From Streptomyces beihaiensis (GTDB lineage: Bacteria; Actinomycetota; Actinomycetes; Streptomycetales; Streptomycetaceae), in assembly GCF_026274175.1 (NCBI RefSeq), contig NZ_JAPHNL010000001.1:1-64000 (forward strand): DNA of 64,000 nt, read 5' to 3'. The notes under the pieces are model-generated. The model made no database searches. It was not told the origin of the DNA and saw only the letters and a list, made by a program, of their open reading frames with translations. Below, in pieces: positions 16,012 to 23,398 of this stretch (position 1 is the stretch's first letter; each line of letters opens with the position of its first letter). The position numbers and the translations under genes were made by a program.

Positions 16012-17163
16012 TCACTTCGGGCAGTACTCGGCCTCGACGACCGCCCACCGGTTCCCCGCCCAGTCGCCGTTGAAGTCGAAGGCGAACGAGTGGCGCCCGT
16101 CCGCCGTGGTCACGGCGTCGGACGACGACCCCTGGATGTCGCCCGCGTGACCCCACACCGTGGTGCCGCAGGACAGGTCGAACTTCATCAGCCCCAGCCC
16201 GTACCCCGAGAACGGGGCGCCACTGATTGGGACGGTGGTCTTCATCTCCTTCAGCTGCGCGGCGGGCAGCAGCCGGCCGGCCAGCAGGGCCGAGAAGAAG
16301 CGGTCCAGGTCGGCGGAGTCGGAGATCATCGCGCCCGCCGAACCGGCCTCGGAGGGATTGAGCTCGGTGACGTCGTGGACCGGGTCCGTGGGCTGCGGCT
16401 GCAACGAGAGCTTCGAGTAGGCCCGCGAGCTGAGCACCGGCATCGACGAGTCGGTGCGAGGGACGGACGTCGCGTACAGACCCAGCGGGCCGATGATGCG
16501 GCGCTCGATCTCGTCCTCGTACGAGTGGCCCGAGACCTTCTCGATGATCATGCCGGCCACGACGTAGTCGGTGTTCGAGTAGTTCCAGCCTGCTCCCGGC
16601 GCGAAGAGCGGCGCGTGGCGCATGGCGATGCCGACCAGCTGCCCCGGCGTGTAGGTGTCGTAGCGATGCTTGAGGAACTCGCCGGTGAAGTGCTCCTTGA
16701 GGAAGGCCGGGTCGGTGACGTAGTCGAAGAGGCCGCTGGTGTGGTCGAGCAACTGCCGCACGGTGATGCGGCTCCCGTCGTTGCCGTTGCCCTGCACCAC
16801 CCCAGGCAGCCACCGGTCGACCGTGTCGTCGAGGTCGAGCTTGCCCTCCGCCTCCATCTGGAGCAGCACGGTGGCGACGAAGGTCTTGGTCTCGCTGCCG
16901 ATGCGGTAGCGGTCGGCCACGGAGCGCGGCTGACCTGTCGTGAGGTTTCCGACACCCGCGGTCCCGGCCCAGACCGAGTAGCCGTCATCGGCCTGCCCGG
17001 TGACCCCGGGCACTCCGTCCCTCACCGCGGCGTCCATGGCCTGCTGCGTCCGCGTGTGCGCCGGGCCGCCGTCGGCCACCGCCGGTGGTGTGATGCACAC
17101 GCCGGTCAAGGCCGCCGCTGCCGCCAGGCCCACCCAGCCGATCCGTGCTGTGCGTACTGCCAT
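16012..17163 (-). CDS. Secreted serine hydrolase, D-alanyl-D-alanine carboxypeptidase-like (class C beta-lactamase fold)
   Basis: From the ATG ending at 17163 (preceded by GAGGGG) the 383-residue protein has a Sec signal peptide (MAVRTARIGWVG... cleaved near AVA-DGG, about residue 31). The active site follows the Streptomyces R61 DD-peptidase pattern: SETK (Ser90, Lys93), YSN in GWNYSNTDY, and HAG in VWGHAGDI in place of KTG. Such secreted enzymes trim or transpeptidate peptidoglycan stem peptides ending in D-Ala. It converges on the PucR gene and is not in the D-peptide operon, but its product, released D-amino acids and peptides, would suit that operon. Mature length and four Cys suggest an extracellular protein. 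Confidence 0.93.
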   Translation of the reverse strand: MAVRTARIGWVGLAAAAALTGVCITPPAVADGGPAHTRTQQAMDAAVRDGVPGVTGQADDGYSVWAGTAGVGNLTTGQPRSVADRYRIGSETKTFVATVLLQMEAEGKLDLDDTVDRWLPGVVQGNGNDGSRITVRQLLDHTSGLFDYVTDPAFLKEHFTGEFLKHRYDTYTPGQLVGIAMRHAPLFAPGAGWNYSNTDYVVAGMIIEKVSGHSYEDEIERRIIGPLGLYATSVPRTDSSMPVLSSRAYSKLSLQPQPTDPVHDVTELNPSEAGSAGAMISDSADLDRFFSALLAGRLLPAAQLKEMKTTVPISGAPFSGYGLGLMKFDLSCGTTVWGHAGDIQGSSSDAVTTADGRHSFAFDFNGDWAGNRWAVVEAEYCPK

Positions 17164-17394
17164 CTGCTGCCCCTCTCGGATGGTGCGATCGCGTGCGACG
17201 GCCGCACCGCGCGGCGGCTGCCGGCTTTTCGAATCGCTGATGCCGGGAAGGTAGGACACACGCCGCGGCATCAGCTTCGTCGCGGGCCACAACGTGGGGC
17301 GGCACGCTCATCGGCACCGACGAACGGCGCCCCGTGTGAACGACTGGCCGAACGGGACCGCTGCCGTGCGTTCGCCGGTGGGACAATTGCTGTC

Positions 17395-17928
17395 ATGGCC
17401 GTCGACGCACCGGGCAACGAGGTCGCACTGGAGACGAGGCGCCTGCTGCTCAGACCCTGGCGGGTGGCAGAGGCCGTCGTCCAGCGTGAGCTGTGGACCG
17501 AGCGTGATCCACGAGTACCGCCGCACCGCCGGATCGACGCGGCAGGACACCCGACGGTCGCGGAGCTCGAGGAGTCGATCCGCGCCGACAAGGCGTGGTC
17601 GTCGGGCTTGCCGGCGGTCGAACGGAAGGTCTCTTGCGACGTCATCGGCTACTGCGGGCTGGTCGACAACGGGCGAGGGCCCGCGGGAGAACCGGAACTG
17701 GCATTCGAGCTTCTACGCCGGAGTTGGCGCCAGGGATACGCGACCGAGGCATCGTGGGCGGTTCTGGAGTGGGCCGGATCGGCTGGCTACGGACGTCTGT
17801 GGGCCACGGTCTGGGACTGGAACACCGCTTCTCGCCGGGTGCTGGCCAAGGTCGGGTTCACCGAGACCGATCGGAAAGAAGTGGACGCGGCGCGCGGGAC
17901 CACCCTGTTCATGACGAGACGGCTCTGA
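17395..17928 (+). CDS. GNAT family N-acetyltransferase (RimJ/RimL type)
   Basis: The 177-residue protein has the RimJ-like beginning LETRRLLLRPWR, a hydrophobic beta-strand pair (VIGYCGLVD), the acyl-CoA-binding loop RRSWRQGYATEASWAVLEWA and the final NTASRRVLAKVGFTE motif. The family transfers acetyl from acetyl-CoA to protein N-termini or small-molecule amines. It stands alone between the DD-peptidase-like gene (divergent, 231 bp) and the molybdoprotein pair, so its substrate cannot be told. Confidence 0.9.
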   Translation: MAVDAPGNEVALETRRLLLRPWRVAEAVVQRELWTERDPRVPPHRRIDAAGHPTVAELEESIRADKAWSSGLPAVERKVSCDVIGYCGLVDNGRGPAGEPELAFELLRRSWRQGYATEASWAVLEWAGSAGYGRLWATVWDWNTASRRVLAKVGFTETDRKEVDAARGTTLFMTRRL

Positions 17929-17944
17929 CGCACCCGATGTCCGG

Positions 17945-17974
17945 CCTTGCGGACTCCGTGCCCGGCCCGCAAGG
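17945..17974 (+). terminator. Hairpin after the GNAT gene
   Basis: ccttgcgg at 17945-17952 pairs perfectly with ccgcaagg at 17967-17974 across a 14-base loop, 16 bases after the GNAT stop. No U-tract follows, as is common for actinomycete terminators. Confidence 0.4.
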
Positions 17975-18061
17975 AGGACACCGCTCGTCCTTGGAGCCAA
18001 TCGGTGTTTCGTCATGCGTCGCAGACAGTCCTGAGGGCCGGTCCCGGTCTACGGTCAGGAC

Positions 18062-19303
18062 ATGCGCGAGCTCACCTCACGGCTTCCGACCTCTCCGGGA
18101 TTCTGGCGCAGCCCGCTGCGCGGCCCGTGGCTCACGTCGGTGCTCGGTCTGGTCCTGCTCTTCGGCGTCGGCGTGTTGTTCGTGACGGGCCTGCTCTCGT
18201 ACGCCGCGTACAACCCCGGCCTGTCCCCGGTCAACGACAAGACCCCGGACAAGGGGCTGCTCGGTTTCTACCTCTTCGCGTGGCCGACCGATCCGTACTG
18301 GTTGTACCGGCTCACGCAGGGCGTCCATGTCACTCTCGGCCTCACTCTGGTCCCCGTGCTGCTGGGCAAGCTCTGGTCGGTCGTGCCCCGGCTGTTCACG
18401 CTGCCGCCGGTCCGCTCGGTCGCCCACGGGCTGGAACGGATCTCGCTGCTGCTCCTGGTCGGGGGCGCGCTGTTCGAATTCGCGACCGGAGTCCTGAACA
18501 TCCAGCTGGACTACGTCTTCCCCGGCTCGTTCTACCCGCTTCACTTCTACGGCGCCTGGGTCTTCTTCGCCGCGTTCGTCGCGCACGCCGTGCTCAAGGT
18601 GCCGAAGGCGCTGCGCACCGTGCGGACGATGCGCGCGTCACGCGACGACGACCTGGTCTCCCCGCGCCCCGACCCGCCCACCGTCTCGCGCCGCGGGGCG
18701 CTGTGGCTGGTCGGGGGAGGGGCGTTGCTGATGTGCGCGACGAACGCCGGCCGCAGCTTCGACGGGCCGCTGCGGCAGACGGCGGTGCTCTCCCCGCACG
18801 GCGGACCGGAGCCGGGGACCGGGCCGAACGGTTTCCAGATCAACAAGACCGCCGCCTACCTCGGCATCGACCCGGCCGAGACGACCCAGGACGCCTGGCG
18901 GCTCACCGTCACGGGACCCGGTGGCACCGTCCGGTTGGACCGCGCCGAACTGCTGCGCATGAAGCAGTACAGCGTCGCACTGCCCATCGCCTGCGTCGAG
19001 GGCTGGTCGACCTCCGACCAGTGGTGGCGCGGGGTGCGGCTTGGGGACCTGGCCGCTCTGGCGGGCTTCGACGGTCATCCGCCGGATGTGCTCGTCGAAT
19101 CCCTGCAGCGGCGCGGCGCCTTCCGCCGCGGGGCCCTGCGTGCCAACCAGGTGGCCGACCCGCGCTCCCTGCTCGCCCTGCACGTCAACGGGGAGCCGCT
19201 GAGCGCGGACCACGGGTATCCGGCACGGATCATCGTGCCGGGCGCCCCCGGAGTGCTGAACACCAAGTGGGTGACGCGCATGACGTTCGGGGATCTGTCA
19301 TGA
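18062..19303 (+). CDS. Membrane-anchored molybdopterin-dependent oxidoreductase, sulfite-oxidase fold
   Basis: A 413-residue protein. The first about 190 residues hold four to five membrane helices in a cytochrome b561-like arrangement with histidines (GVHVTLGL, AHGLERI, PLHFYGAW, FVAHAVLK). The remainder is a SUOX/YedY-type domain: LTVTGPGGTVRLDRAELL, then IACVEGWST with the cofactor-binding Cys311, the WWRGVRLGDLA segment and GYPARIIVPGAPGV, ending LNTKWVTRMTF. Enzymes of this fold use molybdopterin for oxygen-atom transfer, for example on methionine sulfoxide; the substrate here is not known. The stop overlaps the start of the small membrane gene that follows. A truncated, nearly identical copy lies at 34573-34886. 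Confidence 0.9.
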   Translation: MRELTSRLPTSPGFWRSPLRGPWLTSVLGLVLLFGVGVLFVTGLLSYAAYNPGLSPVNDKTPDKGLLGFYLFAWPTDPYWLYRLTQGVHVTLGLTLVPVLLGKLWSVVPRLFTLPPVRSVAHGLERISLLLLVGGALFEFATGVLNIQLDYVFPGSFYPLHFYGAWVFFAAFVAHAVLKVPKALRTVRTMRASRDDDLVSPRPDPPTVSRRGALWLVGGGALLMCATNAGRSFDGPLRQTAVLSPHGGPEPGTGPNGFQINKTAAYLGIDPAETTQDAWRLTVTGPGGTVRLDRAELLRMKQYSVALPIACVEGWSTSDQWWRGVRLGDLAALAGFDGHPPDVLVESLQRRGAFRRGALRANQVADPRSLLALHVNGEPLSADHGYPARIIVPGAPGVLNTKWVTRMTFGDLS

Positions 19304-19776
19304 GGCGTGTGCGCGCGCCGCGCCGCCCGCCCAGGCCCGTCCTGGGCAGTCCCTTCCAGATCTCCCTGCTGGCCTGCTCGTTCGCGCTCGCGGGCTACGC
19401 CGGCGTGCGGCTGCTCGCGGGTGACTGGCTGGGCGTGACGCTGTGGTTCGTCGGGGCGGCACTGCTGCACGACCTGGTGCTGGTGCCGCTGTACGCGACC
19501 GCCGACCGGGCCGTCGTGCGCGCACTGGGCGCGGCGGGGCAGCGGGCTGCGGTCCTGTACGTGCGAGTTCCGGCCGCGTTCTGCGGCCTGCTGCTGCTCG
19601 TGTGGTTCCCGCTGATCGGCGGCCGGGTGGACCGGCGCTACGAGTCGGTCACCGGACTGCCGGCGACCGGTTTCGCGGCCCGTTGGCTGCTGATCACCGC
19701 GGCGCTGTTCGGCGGCTCGGCACTGCTTCTGGTGCTGCGCGGCGTGCGGGAGAGGCGTCGGCGCGACGTTCGCTGA
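19300..19776 (+). CDS. Small four-helix membrane protein coupled to the molybdoprotein
   Basis: The 158-residue protein starts at ATG 19300 within the molybdoprotein stop (ATGA). It is rich in Arg at both ends (MRRVRAPRRPPRP...RERRRRDVR) and has about four hydrophobic helices, including SLLACSFALAGYAGVRLLAG and the histidine-bearing ALLHDLVLVPLYATAD. No catalytic motif is seen. Coupling suggests that it is an accessory or membrane partner of the upstream oxidoreductase. I do not recognise a named family. Confidence 0.82.
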   Translation: MRRVRAPRRPPRPVLGSPFQISLLACSFALAGYAGVRLLAGDWLGVTLWFVGAALLHDLVLVPLYATADRAVVRALGAAGQRAAVLYVRVPAAFCGLLLLVWFPLIGGRVDRRYESVTGLPATGFAARWLLITAALFGGSALLLVLRGVRERRRRDVR

Positions 19777-19831
19777 GCGGCGGCAGACCGACCGGACGGC
19801 TCGGCGGGTCGGCATCCTCCGCGCCCCGGTG

Positions 19832-21268
19832 TCACCGGTAGAATCGCACGCCGCCGCCCTTGCCCTGAGCGTCGAGTTCGAGCACCCCTCCGTCCGGCGT
19901 CACGTACACCGTGCCTGCCGTGAATCCGCCGTGGCCGGCGCCGACGGGCAGTCGCGCGATCGGGGTCGCATGGCCGGTACGGGGATCGAGCCGGAGAAGT
20001 TGCGGCGTGCCCGAGGTGGTGACGGCATACACCTTGCCGTCCCCGCCCCCGCCCGCGTCCCCCTCCGTGGCGAGCGCAGCGCGGGGGCGGCTCCACAGTC
20101 TGGCGCCGGTGGCGATGTCGTAGCCGTCGATCTCGCTGCCCGTGGCGCTCTGGGCAGGTGTGACGAGGACGTTGCCGACACGTCGAGCGGACCGGTCCGC
20201 GGCGGAGTCGTTGCCCGGCGACACCTCGGTGTTGCCCACGGCGAGCTTGCGGCTGCGGCCGTCGGAAGCGTAGACACGCACGCTGTCCTGTACCGGGGTG
20301 TGCACGGCGGCGATCAGTGGCGAGCCCGACAGGACGTGCGTCACCTCCGTGTGGCTGCCCTGGGCCTTTCTCCAGAGCACCTTTCCGGTCGCGCCGTCGT
20401 ACGCGGTGAAGGTGAACGTCTTCTCGCGGTCGACGCAGTAGTCGTCCACCAGCACGACCTTCTCGGCACCCCAGTCATAGGCGTTGCAGTAGGAGCCGCG
20501 GGCCTTGAAGCCCCACACGCGGCGACCGTTTCGCACGTCGAGCCCGCCCAGGAAGTTCTCGCCGATGACGGTGGCGGTGTTCCCCTGGATGTACGTCTGG
20601 GCGGCCACCGCGGTGGGATGCCCCGCGCCGATCAGCGGAACGCTCCACTTGATCTTGCCGGTGGCCACGTCGACACCGGCGAGCGAGGTGCAGGAGTTGC
20701 CGTCCCGGCCGAAGCCCACCGTGCCGATGCCGTGTGCGGACGGCGCGGGCGACATCGCGCACGGCACGTCGCCCTTGGCCGGCGCGGTGGTCTGCCACAT
20801 CCGATGCCCGTCCGACAGACGGTATGCGCTGACCCCGCCACGGGTGGAGGCCCGGACGAGCAGGGTGCCGGTGCGCCAGCTTCCGACCAACTCGTCGTCC
20901 GCCGCGGGCGCGCTCACCTTCCACGCCTGCGTCAGCCGCCGCGACGCGACCGCACCGGAGTCCTCCCGCGCGAGCACCAGGGCCACGCCGCCCGCGGCCG
21001 CCAGGACGACGAGAACCAGGGCGATCCTTGTCCCGCGTCCGTTCCACCGGCGCCTCACGGGCCGTGGTCGCGCCGCACCGGGGCCGGGCGGAGGCGGCGC
21101 GGACGCGAGGCCGTCCGCCGTGGCGGACACCTGTGCCTCGGCGGCGGCGGGCGCCACTTCGGAACCGAGCGGCCCGTGGCCCGGCTGCGCGCCGACCGGC
21201 GTGCGGGGACGGAAGGCCCAGCCGACGTCCGGCTCGGCGGCCTCCTGCGGCGACGGTCGTTTCGTCAT
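19832..21268 (-). CDS. Single-pass membrane protein with a PQQ-like beta-propeller
   Basis: The chosen ATG (21266-21268) gives 478 residues starting MTKRPSPQEAAEPD, with GGGAAG-like purines just upstream; a longer frame to 21430 would add a low-complexity His/Gln stretch and is not favoured. A disordered Pro/Ala-rich cytoplasmic part of about 115 residues is followed by a membrane helix (IALVLVVLAAAGGVALVLA). The extracytoplasmic domain has repeated PQQ blades: GVSAYRLSDGHRMW, AGVDVATGKIKWSV, GGLDVRNGRRVWGF, TAYDGATGKVLWRK, DGYDIATGARLWSR. Such propellers act as scaffolds or sensors. Several Cys pairs suggest disulfides outside the cell. No role can be given from the context. Confidence 0.88.
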   Translation of the reverse strand: MTKRPSPQEAAEPDVGWAFRPRTPVGAQPGHGPLGSEVAPAAAEAQVSATADGLASAPPPPGPGAARPRPVRRRWNGRGTRIALVLVVLAAAGGVALVLAREDSGAVASRRLTQAWKVSAPAADDELVGSWRTGTLLVRASTRGGVSAYRLSDGHRMWQTTAPAKGDVPCAMSPAPSAHGIGTVGFGRDGNSCTSLAGVDVATGKIKWSVPLIGAGHPTAVAAQTYIQGNTATVIGENFLGGLDVRNGRRVWGFKARGSYCNAYDWGAEKVVLVDDYCVDREKTFTFTAYDGATGKVLWRKAQGSHTEVTHVLSGSPLIAAVHTPVQDSVRVYASDGRSRKLAVGNTEVSPGNDSAADRSARRVGNVLVTPAQSATGSEIDGYDIATGARLWSRPRAALATEGDAGGGGDGKVYAVTTSGTPQLLRLDPRTGHATPIARLPVGAGHGGFTAGTVYVTPDGGVLELDAQGKGGGVRFYR

Positions 21269-21310
21269 CCCGTGCTTCCCAACTTCCCACTGCGCCCGGT
21301 GTTCGCCGTG

Positions 21311-21337
21311 CTGTCCGTGCTGTCCGTGCTGTCCGTG
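21311..21337. repeat. Three perfect tandem copies of a 9-bp unit
   Basis: The 9-mer ctgtccgtg occurs three times in a row at 21311, 21320 and 21329, with partial copies at both ends. It lies 43-70 bases upstream of the PQQ-like gene's start codon, in its promoter or 5' leader region. It may vary in copy number by slippage. Confidence 0.7.
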
Positions 21338-21476
21338 CCGACGTGCGGCGCTGTCGTCGGTTGCCGACGCTCCGCGTCGCCGACCTCCTCCGCCTTGCCT
21401 CTCGACGCACCAGGCCCCGCTCAGCGGCACCGATCGGCACAGCCGACCGAATCCGACCTGATCCGCCGGACAGGCC

Positions 21477-22514
21477 CTAGTGGCCGGTGAACGGGTGGCC
21501 GAAGCCGGCCCGCGCCGACTCCACCCGGAAAGCGGCCCTGGCTCCCACCGATGTGTCGATGCGCCAGTCCATCAGCTGCTTGCCACCGGGCCACGTCTTG
21601 CGCTGGTCGTACCAGACCAGTCCGATGACGCCCGCCTCGGCGGCGCTCTTGAACAGGTCCTGGATCTGCGCCTGTTTGGTGCTGCTCTGCGCCACCGCGG
21701 TCTCGGTGATCAGCACCGGCTTGCCGCAGAAGGCCGCGATCGACCGCAGGGTCGGCGTGAACAGGCTGGAGAAGGCGTCACCGTCGATCGGCCCGTAGTA
21801 GCCGATGACACCGACCCAGTCGACGTAGTCGTTGCCCGGGAAGTAGGGGCGCAGTGCGACCCGGCTGCCCGAGTCGATGACGTGAGGGCTCCACACCCAG
21901 ATCACGTTGGTGACGCCGAGGCTGCGGAAGGTGTCGTGGAGATGCCGCCATGCCGCGACGAAGTCGGCGGCCTTGGCGTGGCCGGGCCCCCAGGAGTTCC
22001 ACGGGCCGTTCATCTCCCCGGCGAAGGAGAGCGCCAGCGGGCCGTGGTAGGCGGTGATCTGGGCGGCGAGCCGACGGATGTAGGCATCCTGGGAGCCCCC
22101 GGCGATATCGGCCAGTGAGGTCCTTGACGGCACCAGTTCGACCATCGGCAGCTGGCCGTGCTTCCAGAGGAAGGAGTTGCCTTCCGCGTCGAAGTCGTCC
22201 CCCCAAGTCGTGTAGTACTCACGTAGGTCGGGCGCGCGCCCCGCCTGCCGCGTGAAGGTCTGCACGATGCCGTACTGCCACGGCGTCTTGTTGTCGACGA
22301 CGCCCAGCATCCGGCCGGACGGACGCAGCATCGAGGAGACGTCGAAACTCCCGGCGGCGGCCGAGGCCGCGGCCTCGGGAGTGCTGCCGGTGGTGCCGGG
22401 GGCTCCGGTCTGCTCGTCCGCCCCCTTCCCGCCGCACGCGAAAGCCGCGAACAGAGTGACGACCACGACGAGCGCGGCGCTCACCAGATAGCCGGGGCGA
22501 AGAGATCTGGCCAT
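21477..22514 (-). CDS. GH26-like glycoside hydrolase lipoprotein
   Basis: The 345-residue protein begins MARSLRPGYLV, with a membrane-spanning signal and a lipobox-like FAAFAC that puts the acylated Cys near residue 27. The mature domain has features of family 26 hydrolases (beta-mannanase clan): WGDDFDAEGN, the acid/base glutamate in LSFAGEMNGPWNSWG followed by a histidine-rich ...AWRHLHDTF, VIWVWSPH, and a C-terminal nucleophile glutamate in KPVLITETAV. It is transcribed divergently from the Gly/Ser-rich protein and PNAG-type synthase genes across 215 bp, which suggests it trims or turns over the surface glycan that locus makes. Exact glycan specificity is not deducible. Confidence 0.85.
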   Translation of the reverse strand: MARSLRPGYLVSAALVVVVTLFAAFACGGKGADEQTGAPGTTGSTPEAAASAAAGSFDVSSMLRPSGRMLGVVDNKTPWQYGIVQTFTRQAGRAPDLREYYTTWGDDFDAEGNSFLWKHGQLPMVELVPSRTSLADIAGGSQDAYIRRLAAQITAYHGPLALSFAGEMNGPWNSWGPGHAKAADFVAAWRHLHDTFRSLGVTNVIWVWSPHVIDSGSRVALRPYFPGNDYVDWVGVIGYYGPIDGDAFSSLFTPTLRSIAAFCGKPVLITETAVAQSSTKQAQIQDLFKSAAEAGVIGLVWYDQRKTWPGGKQLMDWRIDTSVGARAAFRVESARAGFGHPFTGH

Positions 22515-22729
22515 GCGCGCAGCATCCGATCGGCAGGTGGATGGAGTTGGGGAACGGGATTGTAAGGCGTCTTCACGCAACTTTCCCACTCTCATCTCGA
22601 TATCGTCACGGACGGTGGACCGAGCCCGGCAAATCGCACATTCGGCCCGCCGGACACAAGACGTTCGAGTAGTTTCATGGCGCCCTGGAGTCTGCGGCGA
22701 CGCGAAACCACTGAAAGCCGAGGTCCTCG
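22515..22729. promoter_or_regulatory. Divergent promoter region of the glycan locus
   Basis: This 215-bp spacer must hold promoters for the GH26-like gene to the left and the glycan genes to the right. It is less GC-rich than its surroundings around 22550-22680 (for example tctcatctcgatatcgtcac). I see no convincing palindrome or consensus -35/-10 pair. Confidence 0.35.
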
Positions 22730-23371
22730 GTGAACGTTCCTGCCATCGAACCCGAACCGTCCCCTGTCTTCGTGGACCGGACGGGTCGCCGCGGCCGCCG
22801 CCTGAGGGGAGCCGGGTGGGTGTTCGGTGTCGTATGCGTGGGGTGTCTTCTGGCCATGGTCTCCAACCTGCTGGGAACTCAGTCGCGGGCACCGGCGATC
22901 GCCGTTCCCGTCACCGCCGACACCACGCCGCCCAGCCAGTACGTGAACGCCCCGCCGCCCTCGCCTCCCGGCGCGGCCGAACACACCGGCCGCAAGCACT
23001 CCGCCGCGCGCCCGTCCCCCGACACGCCCCCGACCGGGACCGGTCGGGGATCACAGACCGGCAGCGGCAGCGGCAGCGGTAGCGGTGGCGGTTCGAGCCC
23101 GACCGCCGTGACGGGCTCCTCGGCCGTCGGCGGGTCGGGCACGGCGACGGGCCCCGGGCCGGGTGCCGGTGCCGGTAGCGGGGCCGTGACCGGCGGCGGG
23201 TCTGCCTCCGGTTCCGGAGCCACCGCCGTCGGCAACGGCTCGGCCGGCAGCGCCGGTTCGAGCTCCAAGCCCGGTACCGGCAGGGGCATCGCTTTGAGTA
23301 CCGGCAGCGTCCCCGGTTCCGGCGCCACCGCAACCGGAGCGGGCGCCACCGCTTCGACCATGCTCCCCTGA
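22730..23371 (+). CDS. Single-pass protein with a long Gly/Ser-rich extracytoplasmic tail
   Basis: GTG 22730 starts a 213-residue protein: a short basic cytoplasmic end (RTGRRGRRLRGAG), one membrane helix (WVFGVVCVGCLLAMVSNLLG, about residues 29-48), a Pro-rich segment, then about 120 residues made almost only of Gly, Ser, Ala and Thr (GSGSGSGSGGGSS and similar). The tail is surely disordered and faces outward. It is first in a row with the synthase (27 bp) and acyltransferase, so it may organise the glycan machinery at the membrane or wall. It has no enzymatic motif and no family I recognise. Codon use in the tail is repetitive. Confidence 0.78.
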   Translation: MNVPAIEPEPSPVFVDRTGRRGRRLRGAGWVFGVVCVGCLLAMVSNLLGTQSRAPAIAVPVTADTTPPSQYVNAPPPSPPGAAEHTGRKHSAARPSPDTPPTGTGRGSQTGSGSGSGSGGGSSPTAVTGSSAVGGSGTATGPGPGAGAGSGAVTGGGSASGSGATAVGNGSAGSAGSSSKPGTGRGIALSTGSVPGSGATATGAGATASTMLP

Positions 23372-23398
23372 TCAGCGCAGACAACGTCCAGGAAGGTC

